From the NCBI RefSeq assembly GCF_001298445.1, contig NZ_CP012036.1:3749351-3813350 (forward strand): a stretch of DNA of 64,000 bases, given 5' to 3'. Under the pieces are notes generated by a model that worked only from the letters and a program-made list of their open reading frames with translations, did no database searches and was not told the origin of the DNA. Source of the DNA: Nostoc piscinale CENA21 (GTDB taxonomy: Bacteria; Cyanobacteriota; Cyanobacteriia; Cyanobacteriales; Nostocaceae). Numbering within the stretch: position 1 is the first letter of the stretch; every line of letters starts with the position of its first letter. Made by a program: the position numbers and the translations under genes. This document shows, piece after piece, positions 54,065 to 62,392 of this stretch.

Positions 54065-54676
54065 ATGTCCCTCACTTACGGAACAGAAGGAAGCCTCCGC
54101 GTTGGTCAACAAGCTCCCGACTTTACAGCAACTGCTGTATTTGATCAGGAATTCAAGACAATCAAACTTTCCGACTATCGCGGTAAGTATGTAGTCTTAT
54201 TTTTCTACCCCCTAGACTTTACCTTTGTTTGTCCTACTGAAATCACAGCATTTAGCGATCGCTACGAAGAATTCAAGAAACTTAACACTGAAGTTCTCGG
54301 TGTTTCCGTTGATAGTGAGTTCTCCCACCTCGCTTGGATTCAAACTGATCGCAAATCTGGTGGCGTAGGCGACCTCAATTATCCCCTAGTTTCCGACATC
54401 AAGAAAGAAATTAGCGCAGCTTACAACGTCCTTGACCCAGCAGCAGGAGTTGCATTGCGTGGTCTGTTCTTGATTGACAAAGATGGTATCATTCAACACG
54501 CTACCATTAACAACCTTGCTTTTGGTCGTAGCGTTGATGAAACCCTACGGACATTACAAGCTATTCAGCACGTACAATCACATCCCGATGAAGTTTGTCC
54601 TGCTGGTTGGCAACCTGGTGATCAGACAATGACACCTGACCCTGTGAAGTCTAAAGTTTACTTCGCTTCCGTCTAG
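54065..54676 (+). CDS. 2-Cys peroxiredoxin
   Basis: A 203-residue thioredoxin-dependent peroxidase. The peroxidatic Cys is in FTFVCPTEITAFSDRYEEFK (about residue 57) with the Pro and Thr of the active site, and the resolving Cys is in DEVCPAGWQPGD (about 177). Sequences such as LGVSVDSEFSHLAWIQTDRK and LFLIDKDGIIQHATI are classical for the typical 2-Cys group (Prx1/AhpC). It reduces H2O2 and alkyl peroxides and is abundant in cyanobacteria. A strong terminator follows at 54736. Confidence 0.96.
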   Translation: MSLTYGTEGSLRVGQQAPDFTATAVFDQEFKTIKLSDYRGKYVVLFFYPLDFTFVCPTEITAFSDRYEEFKKLNTEVLGVSVDSEFSHLAWIQTDRKSGGVGDLNYPLVSDIKKEISAAYNVLDPAAGVALRGLFLIDKDGIIQHATINNLAFGRSVDETLRTLQAIQHVQSHPDEVCPAGWQPGDQTMTPDPVKSKVYFASV

Positions 54677-54735
54677 AATTTTCTCGCTTTCAATTCCAAT
54701 AATTTTTGTTGGCATTGAAGGCAAAATTCATTTCT

Positions 54736-54771
54736 ACCACAGGTAAACACTGGGTTTATCTGTGGTTTTTT
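54736..54771 (+). terminator. peroxiredoxin terminator
   Basis: ACCACAGGTAAAC (54736-54748) pairs with GTTTATCTGTGGT (54754-54766), interrupted only by one G-U pair, and is followed by TTTTTG. It lies about 60 bases after the peroxiredoxin stop. Confidence 0.85.
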
Positions 54772-54975
54772 GTAGTAATAAAGTAGTTTTGGTCAGGCTT
54801 AAAAAATATTGATGTATCGACTTTTAGCAGCGTATATTGGCAGTCAAACATTCATATCGAATACCAAATTGATATGAAGAAGCATATAATTAGCCTGCGA
54901 AGGTGGTCATTGAGCTTGCCGAAGTGGATAGCCCCAGACTTCCAGTGTGAGGGGTTTATTACAAAACCAGAATAA
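54772..54975. other. spacer after peroxiredoxin terminator
   Basis: About 200 bases, AT-rich; GGTCATTGAGCTTGCCGAAG (about 54906-54925) resembles a dispersed spacer repeat. No gene seen. Confidence 0.5.
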
Positions 54976-55248
54976 TTATTCTTGTGAAGGTCGTTTGCGG
55001 AATAAACCCGTCATCGTTACGCCAGTAATCAACAAGCCAACTAACCCTAAGCCATTCAAAAGTGGGTAAATTTTTTCTAAATGAATAATTTCTAAGGTAT
55101 GTAGTCCTAAAAGGAATTCGCCTAACTCATCTTGGTGTAATAATTCATGGGCTACCGTATAACCCATACCCGTTAATACAGTTAAAAATAAGGGCAAGCA
55201 CAAAATAATAGCTATCTGACGGTGATAGCGGCGAAACATACGATTCAT
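54976..55248 (-). CDS. small PepSY-TM-like membrane protein
   Basis: A 90-residue protein: basic N-terminus MFRRYHRQIAII, transmembrane segment IILCLPLFLTVLTGMGYTVA, a loop HQDELGEFLLGLHTLEIIHL (with two His), and a second segment YPLLNGLGLVGLLITGVTMT. The RYHRQIAIILCLPLFLTVLTG start is typical of PepSY-TM or related cyanobacterial small proteins; these may take part in iron or haem handling, but function is unknown. Confidence 0.65.
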   Translation of the reverse strand: MNRMFRRYHRQIAIILCLPLFLTVLTGMGYTVAHELLHQDELGEFLLGLHTLEIIHLEKIYPLLNGLGLVGLLITGVTMTGLFRKRPSQE

Positions 55249-55478
55249 AAACAGTTTTTGAACAAAGTAAATTTTAAGGTATCAGTTTTGCCATTGTTTG
55301 ATACCGAAGTTTTATTAAAAATTTTGAACTTTGCACTTTTATAGACTGTAATTCTCAATTGAGGGGCGATCGCAATCTCTTTTGATACCAAGACAGTTAA
55401 ATACAAAAGTTAAAAAAGTTACATTTTTATGTATGCTGGATAGCCGAGTATGATAGCTATAAATTTTTGGCAGTTATT

Positions 55479-56687
55479 ATGGAACGCGCTATCTCCATAC
55501 TGGGAATATTAGTCTTTATTGGCATCTCTTATGCTTTATCTGTGGAACGTCAAGCAGTTCGTTGGCGAACTGTGGCTTGGGGTTTGGGATTAGAGTTATT
55601 TTTGCACTACTCATTTTGAAAACACCTTGGGGTTTAAATATATTTAAATCTTTGGGAGATATTGTCAGTAATTTTTTAGCTTTTTCTGATGTTGGAGCAA
55701 AGTTTGTCTTTGGCGAAAACTTTAAAGAGCATTTATTTGCCTTTCAAGTACTACCGACTATTATCTTTTTCTCTGCTTTTATTAGTGTTTTGTATTACTA
55801 CGGAATTTTACAGCGCGTCGTCAATATGCTGGCTTGGGTAATGATTAAAACTATGAAAACATCAGGTTCAGAATCTTTATCTTGTGCAGGTAACATCTTT
55901 TTAGGGCCAACAGAATCTGCACTGATGGTTAAACCATATATAGGCAGTATGACTTTATCTGAACTTCATGCTGTGATGACGGGAGGCTTTGCGACAATTG
56001 CTGGTGGAGTTTTAGGCGCTTATCTTTCCTTTGGTATTCCTCCAGAACATTTAATTGCGGCTTTTTTTTATGACTGCGCCTACATCATTAGTTGTATCAA
56101 AATTAATGTACCCAGAAACAGAAGTTTCTCAAACAGCAGGAAAAGCCAAAATTGATGTCGAAACAAATTATGTAAACGTCATTGATGCAGCTACAACAGG
56201 TGCTATTGATGGCGTAAAATTAGCTGTGAATGTGGGGGTAATGATTATTGCTTTTTTAGGATTACTAGCGGCTTTAAATGCTTTATTTGCCTGGGTTGGT
56301 TCGCTTGTAAATTTGCCGCAATTATCTTTGCAATTGATATTATCTTTTGTCATGGCTCCTGTAGCATGGTTGATGGGTGTACCGTGGAATGATTGCCAAC
56401 AAGTCGGGGCGCTATTAGGAACAAAAACAATTTTAAATGAATTTATTGCTTTCTTAGATTTAAAACAGCTAATTCAAGACGGCAAAATTTCTCAACGTGC
56501 CGTAATTATTGCGACTTACGCATTATGCAACTTTGCTAATATTGGCTCAATTGGAATTACAATTGGTGGACTTACAGGTATGGCTCCTCAGCGCCAACAT
56601 GAATTTGCTCGCTTGGGCGTGAGGACAATGATTGGAGGATTATTAGCTGGTTTTATTACTGCTTGTATTGCGGGAATATTAGTTTGA
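55479..56687 (+). pseudogene. NupC-type nucleoside/sodium symporter, two frameshifts
   Basis: A start MERAISILGILVFIGISYAL at 55479 leads to AWGLGLELF. The true next codons FALLILKTPWGLNIF lie in another frame, so at least one base is lost near 55595-55606 (five T there). A second shift is a T8 run at 56062-56069: ELIAA-type helix to FMTAPTSLVVSKLMYPETEV. With both corrected the protein is 402 residues, the family's normal length. Motifs include CAGNIFLGPTESALMVKPYI, GGFATIAGGVLGAYLSFGIP and SIGITIGGLTGMAPQRQHEF (the last typical of the CNT/NupC family). It imports pyrimidine or purine nucleosides with Na+ or H+. Two shifts in one gene again look like sequence errors or slippage. Confidence 0.82.
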
Positions 56688-56755
56688 AAAATGACTGAAC
56701 AAGGCAAAAGTAAAAATTTAAAAGGCAAAAAAAGAAGTTATAATTACATGCTTCT

Positions 56756-57262
56756 TCATATCGATTTGGTATTACTAGGATGATAAACATTATCTCTCTT
56801 TTTCTTAACTTTTCTGCTCTCGAAATAACCTAGTTTCCAATTATTTGGTTGTTTTAAATCATTCATATGTCCTTGCAAAATCAGCCAAAAAGCAATACGA
56901 GTATTTAAATATCCTCGAAGAACCCGATTTGTCGGCTTTGGGGAGAGTCCAGGAATGACAAAACCACTCACATTTAAAAGTTGTCCGCAGTAAGTTTTAT
57001 CTCCTGGCAATGTGAGAGTAAAAAAGCCATCATTTTTATAACCATTGGGAATAATAAATGTCCCATAAACATTATGTTGCCCCCGCCAAGGCATAACTAC
57101 CAAATCTACAGGATGGGCATAAGATTTTTCTTGTGAGGAACTATGAGAAGATTTCCACTTATCGCAACTAACCAACGGTGAAACATCAGTGAATAAACAA
57201 AAGCTAACAATAGCAGCTAAGGTGAGAAAAAATATTAAATAAAAGAATTGATATCTTCGCAC
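56756..57262 (-). CDS. hypothetical secreted or membrane-anchored protein
   Basis: A 168-residue protein, with a N-terminal hydrophobic stretch (FFYLIFFLTLAAIVSFCLF) and then a mostly polar domain with one possible disulfide (SCDKWKSS ... DKTYCGQ). Segment PWRGQHNVYGTFIIPNGYKN, LTLPGDKTYCGQLLNVSGF and NTRIAFWLILQGHMNDLKQP are striking but match nothing I know. A Lys-rich tail (ESRKVKKKRDNV) ends it. Found next to the nucleoside transporter, but on the opposite strand, so no operon. Confidence 0.55.
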   Translation of the reverse strand: MRRYQFFYLIFFLTLAAIVSFCLFTDVSPLVSCDKWKSSHSSSQEKSYAHPVDLVVMPWRGQHNVYGTFIIPNGYKNDGFFTLTLPGDKTYCGQLLNVSGFVIPGLSPKPTNRVLRGYLNTRIAFWLILQGHMNDLKQPNNWKLGYFESRKVKKKRDNVYHPSNTKSI

Positions 57263-57449
57263 TGCTGGGATACTTATACTATTTGTTGCAGTTCTATTTT
57301 AGCAATTGGGGTAAAGGTAGCGATCGCACACATCACTGGATGTAATGTTTATTACAGCCTAATTAGTAATTAAAATCCGTGGACTTAAAAGCATCATTAT
57401 ATCCATCTAACGAAAAGTTTCAGAAATTCCAAAACTTTTTACATAACTT

Positions 57450-57620
57450 TCACCTAATATTTATTCCTGTAACGTTGCTACGTAATCGTAACATTTCCTC
57501 ACTTGCATTAAAATGCAATGCTATTTGTGTCTGTGTCATTTGACGCTGAACAGCCCAGAGTAAACCCCGTCGGGGAATCTGAAATATATTAACTCTGTAT
57601 TTCCATGTTTTATTTTTCAT
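57450..57620 (-). pseudogene. small ImmA/IrrE-like C-terminal remnant, translationally coupled
   Basis: 56 residues from ATG 57620, which overlaps the stop region of the upstream helicase gene (ATGAAAAATAA). The part IPRRGLLWAVQRQMTQTQIA and LHFNASEEMLRLRSNVTGI resembles the last part of ImmA/IrrE-type metallopeptidases (helix-turn followed by MRLRLENLG). The HExxH metal site and earlier half are absent, so it is a fragment. It may still be made because of the overlap. Confidence 0.45.
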
Positions 57621-60525
57621 AGTTAGAAATGTCATCTAGCAACCGATTTATTTCTGCTGTCTTGTCACGAGGTACGAGATAAAGACCACAAATTTTGCTT
57701 ACCTGATCTACGGAAATATTCTCAAAATCGCACCAAGCACGAGCAGCTTGATTAGCTATCTTCTCAATCTCAGCAGCTTGAATTGCGGCACAAGGTTCTG
57801 ATTCTATACAAGCAATTAAGTCAAGAAAAGCAAGTTCATCTTGCTTTTCAAGCTTTTGGCTTGACAAGTTGAAAAGTATGGGACAATATTTGCTTTCATA
57901 CTTAAGCAGTACAAAGATACGGGGTTGAGGCTTGGAATAGCCCCTTGCACTTAGTAAATATTCTGGCAGATCTTCTGCGCGGCTCCGGTATTGTTCAAGC
58001 ACTGCTACATGAGACAGCATGGATTCAGCACCAAGTCCACCAATATCTTTTAAAAATTGACTATCTCGTGTAAGTTGCTCCACATCTAAATCTCTATCAA
58101 GCGTTATTTCAGAGTGTTCTTCTTCTGATATGACACCAGATCCCAAAATGCGTTTCGATTTATCGTGGCGATGAACGATGCGAGTAAATCTCTTACAGAT
58201 ATCGTTTTGTACGCGGGAGAGGCTGTCTGTTTGATCTATGATTAACGGTACAAGTCTATAGAACTGTATGACTCGTTCAGAATTGGCAGTTATTCTCAGC
58301 ACTCTACCTGCTCTTTGAAATAGCTCATCCGCTCCTTCGGGTGGATCATAATTCACAACAGTATCGGCATCTTGTAAATTCACACCTACACCATCTGCAT
58401 CAGTACAAATTAGTACGTCATACTCTCGGCTGGCATTGTAATTATGAGAACGTGGTGAAAACTGTTTTAGTACTTCAGAACGCTCTAATCCAGCTTTTAA
58501 TCGCGGATTACCTTCATCCGTTTCAACTGTACAACCAATCTTAAGTGCGTCACTAAATGTTCTCTCCAACATACTTAGTAAATACTGGGCAGTAAGATAT
58601 CTCTTGACAAATATGATGACTTTACCCTTTGTATCTAGGCAATGCTCCTGAATAATGTTCTGCAATTTCAGAAACTTGTCATCTGTGTAGTTACTCTGCC
58701 TAAGCCGTGCCAATAGTGGCATCAGAGTATTGCTACGCTCTTCCAAGCTTAGATACATCGGTGTTTTATGAGACCGATTTTGTGTATCAAACACGTTAAA
58801 AGAACGATGTTCTTGATTATGAATATCAGTAACAGACTGTTCCCATAGGTTTAGAGTGAGTTGAGAGGAGTCTTCTGTTTGCTCACAAGAGCTTAATGTC
58901 GCAAGGTTTTGTTCAATACTGTATGCCATTGCTACAGGTGAACTAAGCCAGTTCGTAAGTGAAGAATTATACACTGTATCGATCGCACTTTCGCATAGAG
59001 CCATTTTCTCGTCATCAAACCATTCATGTGGAGACTTAAAAGCTTGATCAAAACAACGGCGATCAAAAGCAGCTTGTAGTTCAGGCTGCAAGAACAACTG
59101 GTAGCGTAATGAATATAGCTTGAGGCTTTTTGGTAGATAACGTCGTTCATCACCAAACTGAATAAAAGTTCGTCCGTTTGTATCAATATCACCTCTGTTT
59201 CGAGCCATTTGTAAAACGTGAGGTAACCCCAAAATGGTCACGATTGGTAAGCGAGAAAATTCTTCGGCATCACTAATTTCCCAAGGAATTTGCTCTTCCA
59301 ATAGATTAGGTTTGTAAAACCGATGAGGTAGAAGATATAGCAAACTATTAAGATTTAAGTAATCCGTGCCGTACGCCGTAGCCGTGAGAAGAAAGATTTT
59401 TGCACCTGCTTTGACTGCTGGTACTATACGTTCATAAACCAGACTCTTACCACGCTTGGACTTTTTCCGTAAAAGTTCATTTCGATAGAAGTGAGCCTCA
59501 TCAATAATAATCACAGTATTATCATTAGCTCGTTGAAGCCGCTTCTCTAGCTGGGTTGTTAGATGGCGAGATTCCTCAGAAGCTTTGCGAAACAGCAGAT
59601 CAATATTAAAAAACTTAAAGTAAACATTGCGATTTTCAAGCTGCTGTTCCCAATTTTCGCGTACTCCACCAGGAGCAATTAAAATAACTTGACTGGTTCT
59701 GCCTATCGGTTGCAAACGCAAAGCAATTTCAGCACCTATAACAGTCTTACCCAGACCAGTAGCAGCTATGATAAGTGCACCACCATACTCATTAGCTTGA
59801 CGAAGAGCGCGTGCAATTACACCCTTCTGATAATACACAGGAGAATACGCACCTGAACACAAAGGATATTCAGCTAAGTTATTGAGCAGAAAAAGTGTTT
59901 TAAGATAAACCTCGAATGGGGTGGCGAGATTCAGCCAATCCTCTAATTTTTTGATCAGTTCAGCCAGTAAATCTTGGGCATTTTGAGCAACACTATCATA
60001 CCAATTTGTGAACAAACGGATCTGCTCAGAATCGTGGCTAACGCTCACTTGCTCTGCTGATTCGCAAAGTCCCTTACGACTGTAGTTTGATGAACCATGC
60101 CATATTAACTTTGAATCACAGATGTAAAATTTACAGTGAAAAGGCACTTGCATTTCGCGGGCATCTCGAATAATGAAGCGTCCGGATTTCATGCGTTCAA
60201 CTAATTCAAAAACTGTTTTCCACAGGTCTGTATCACACTGCGCCAAATCTGCCATAATCTCATCAATGACAGTGGCTCGGACATGCCTTCCTTCTTCCCG
60301 ACCCACTAAGATTTGAAATTGTACATCTGATGCCACATACTTACGACCCAACTTGTATCCAAGCAGGCTAAAGTAAGCACTAGCAATACGAATTATATTT
60401 TGAGCTTCTGGAAAATAGGCTTTGATAAACTCTAATCCAACACCAGGGCCGACACCTGCAATAGGCGAACCATCAGGATTATACTGTAAATCTAATGCTA
60501 ACTTCGGCTTAGGCTTACGAGGCAT
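57610..60525 (-). CDS. PLD-type nuclease / SNF2-DEAD helicase fusion protein
   Basis: A 971-residue protein. Residues about 25-190 form a phospholipase D-like nuclease domain with HCKFYICDSKLIWHGSSNYS: HxKxxxxD and GSxN, single HKD motif. Then a superfamily 2 helicase: LIIAATGLGKTVIGAEIALR (I), VIIIDEAHFYRNELLRKKSK (II, DEAH), IFLLTATAYGTDYLNLNSLL (III), and in the second RecA domain KVIIFVKRYLTAQYLLSMLE, DVLICTDADGVGVNLQDADT and GADELFQRAGRVLRITANSE (VI). Such PLD-helicase fusions are common in defence islands (like the DISARM drmC/drmD families but fused). It presumably cuts and remodels foreign DNA. It stands next to a PIWI-RE fragment. Confidence 0.85.
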   Translation of the reverse strand: MPRKPKPKLALDLQYNPDGSPIAGVGPGVGLEFIKAYFPEAQNIIRIASAYFSLLGYKLGRKYVASDVQFQILVGREEGRHVRATVIDEIMADLAQCDTDLWKTVFELVERMKSGRFIIRDAREMQVPFHCKFYICDSKLIWHGSSNYSRKGLCESAEQVSVSHDSEQIRLFTNWYDSVAQNAQDLLAELIKKLEDWLNLATPFEVYLKTLFLLNNLAEYPLCSGAYSPVYYQKGVIARALRQANEYGGALIIAATGLGKTVIGAEIALRLQPIGRTSQVILIAPGGVRENWEQQLENRNVYFKFFNIDLLFRKASEESRHLTTQLEKRLQRANDNTVIIIDEAHFYRNELLRKKSKRGKSLVYERIVPAVKAGAKIFLLTATAYGTDYLNLNSLLYLLPHRFYKPNLLEEQIPWEISDAEEFSRLPIVTILGLPHVLQMARNRGDIDTNGRTFIQFGDERRYLPKSLKLYSLRYQLFLQPELQAAFDRRCFDQAFKSPHEWFDDEKMALCESAIDTVYNSSLTNWLSSPVAMAYSIEQNLATLSSCEQTEDSSQLTLNLWEQSVTDIHNQEHRSFNVFDTQNRSHKTPMYLSLEERSNTLMPLLARLRQSNYTDDKFLKLQNIIQEHCLDTKGKVIIFVKRYLTAQYLLSMLERTFSDALKIGCTVETDEGNPRLKAGLERSEVLKQFSPRSHNYNASREYDVLICTDADGVGVNLQDADTVVNYDPPEGADELFQRAGRVLRITANSERVIQFYRLVPLIIDQTDSLSRVQNDICKRFTRIVHRHDKSKRILGSGVISEEEHSEITLDRDLDVEQLTRDSQFLKDIGGLGAESMLSHVAVLEQYRSRAEDLPEYLLSARGYSKPQPRIFVLLKYESKYCPILFNLSSQKLEKQDELAFLDLIACIESEPCAAIQAAEIEKIANQAARAWCDFENISVDQVSKICGLYLVPRDKTAEINRLLDDISNYEK

Positions 60526-60592
60526 AAGGGAGTGTTACTAATTTCAGCAATACCTTTCTATTATCTGTTGTATTGATACTTATGTACTATAA

Positions 60593-61351
60593 TTGAGCGA
60601 TCGCCAAGAAAATACAAAACGCACTCAAAGTAAAATCAAGTTGAGCGGCACGGAATTAGTACAGTTTGTTGCACGCATAGTAACCAAACATTTAGACCGA
60701 CCAACTATTGTTTTAATCGAAGCCGACGGGTGGCGTAACGAACGTGGCGAAGATAATGATGGCTCAGTCTGGTTTCAGTTGAAAAATGAGTACCTGCTGG
60801 CAAAACGCAACGTTCTAGACTTTCGCCATGTTCCTGGTCACACTTGCGAGTACAGCCGTGAGAATAAGCAACTAGAGAACTTGCTAGCAGTAATTCGGGT
60901 TCGCACTGGTAAAGAAACACCACAGTACATCACCAATCGAGAAACTTGGAACAAAGATTTTCCAGCGCGAGATTTCCAAAATCTAAGCGGTTTTTACGAT
61001 AAGTCTGTGCCAGAACTACTGCATTACTTTTCTGTGGGAAAACTGCCAAAAACACAAAAGAAGCAAGATGAAATGCCAATACCCGAACTTTATAAACTCG
61101 GTTATCAAGAGGATAAATTCGGTGCTAACTTCCCATTCAAACATCAACATCTGGTGGAAATTGTACCGTTCTTTGTACGCCCAGATTTTCAACAAGAAGA
61201 AGCTTTAAAAGCACTATGTCGCGTTCCTCACTATTTAAGATGCTCACCTGCTTGGTCTATGGGAAATATCGTTTTGTCATACCCAATGCACTTAGGTCAG
61301 GAAGTTATAGAGGATCACTTGTGTGTACTTGGTGTAAATTTACAAATTTAA
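60593..61351 (+). pseudogene. pPIWI_RE protein, C-terminal (RNase H/PIWI) remnant
   Basis: 252 residues from a TTG directly behind an in-frame TAA; no true start seen. The sequence TELVQFVARIVTKHLDRPTI, VLIEADGWRNERGED, LKNEYLLAKRNVLDFRHVPG and HQHLVEIVPFFVRPDFQQEE with PHYLRCSPAWSMGNIVLSYP and MHLGQEVIEDHL follows the C-terminal half of prokaryotic PIWI-RE proteins (RNase H-like core with conserved R and E; the LPLPLHLA-type helix is here SYPMHLGQ). Full-length relatives are about 900-1000 residues and lack here the MID and N-terminal parts. It is probably a decayed nucleic-acid-guided defence gene, divergent from the PLD-helicase. Assignment is by eye, from memory of the family. Confidence 0.6.
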
Positions 61352-61399
61352 GTAGAAGCTAGGAGGGAAAACCTTTGATAACCTGGGATACTCATCAAA

Positions 61400-62317
61400 T
61401 CAAGAACGCCGTGCATTTAAACAGCACCATTCTTTCTTTTTCCATAAAGCTGCAACTACCCAACCATTTTTTTCTAAGGCATCGGCTACGGATTTAGATT
61501 GTTCGATTAAAATGCCGCTAAAGATTGCCCAAGTGCTGGGTTTAGCGATCGCAGTCATTTCGGGAACCAACTGAATAATTACGTCAGCCAAGATATTACA
61601 AACGATACCGTCTACTGGCTTGTCGATGATTGTGCTTAAAACATCTACGCTACCTTCGGCGGGAATCAAGCGTTCTGGACTAATCTTATTTAGGGTACGA
61701 TTGCTAAAAGTTGATTGCACTGCCAAGGGATCATTATCCACAGCATAAACTTTTTCGGCTCCCAGCAAAACTGCACCGACCGATAAAATACCGGAACCGC
61801 AACCGATATCTGCAATTGTGACTGGTTCTTTTTCTGCATTGCCCACAAATGATTGCGGCACTTCACTCAAGCGCATTTCTAATGCTTCTAAGCACAGTTG
61901 AGTTGTGGCATGGTTTCCTGTCCCAAACGCGACACCAGGATCAAGGAGAATTATTAACCTGTCTGAGTTTTCTGGTGTTGGTAGCCATGCGGGATTAATC
62001 AAAAAGCGATCGCCAATTTCCTGGGGTTGCCAATATTGCTTCCAGCTACTTGCCCAATCTTCTTCATCAATTAATTGCCAATGCAAGCTCGGTGCAGACA
62101 TGCCCACACACAAAGCATCTTGACGCAACCGCAGCGCCAATGCTGCCAAATCGAGTAACTGCGCTTGAAATTGCGGTAAGTAAGCCTTAACTAACGAAGA
62201 ATTTCCTTTGCGTTCGCTCGCTGTTCCCCTGCTACCAAAATCTTCCAGTCGCCAAAAGATCGAATCTTCTAGCTCTGGTTCACATAAAATTTGCAGTTCC
62301 CACCAAGTGTTTGCCAT
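61400..62317 (-). CDS. prmA: ribosomal protein L11 methyltransferase
   Basis: A 305-residue SAM-dependent enzyme that trimethylates L11. An N-terminal substrate-binding domain (WWELQILCEPELEDSIFWRL) is followed by a Rossmann methyltransferase domain: LIILLDPGVAFGTGNHATTQ (PrmA signature) and VTIADIGCGSGILSVGAVLL (SAM motif I), then VYAVDNDPLAVQSTFSN. DGIVCNILADVIIQLVPEMT carries the NxLA-type active motif. The length is normal. It is next to serA on the same strand, about 75 bases apart, and this order is common in cyanobacteria. Confidence 0.94.
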   Translation of the reverse strand: MANTWWELQILCEPELEDSIFWRLEDFGSRGTASERKGNSSLVKAYLPQFQAQLLDLAALALRLRQDALCVGMSAPSLHWQLIDEEDWASSWKQYWQPQEIGDRFLINPAWLPTPENSDRLIILLDPGVAFGTGNHATTQLCLEALEMRLSEVPQSFVGNAEKEPVTIADIGCGSGILSVGAVLLGAEKVYAVDNDPLAVQSTFSNRTLNKISPERLIPAEGSVDVLSTIIDKPVDGIVCNILADVIIQLVPEMTAIAKPSTWAIFSGILIEQSKSVADALEKNGWVVAALWKKKEWCCLNARRS

Positions 62318-62392
62318 AAAAAAAGTTAAAAATTAAAAGGCAAAAGGCAAAAGAAAGAGAGTTCTTTTTACTTTTGCCCTTTTACTTTTGCC

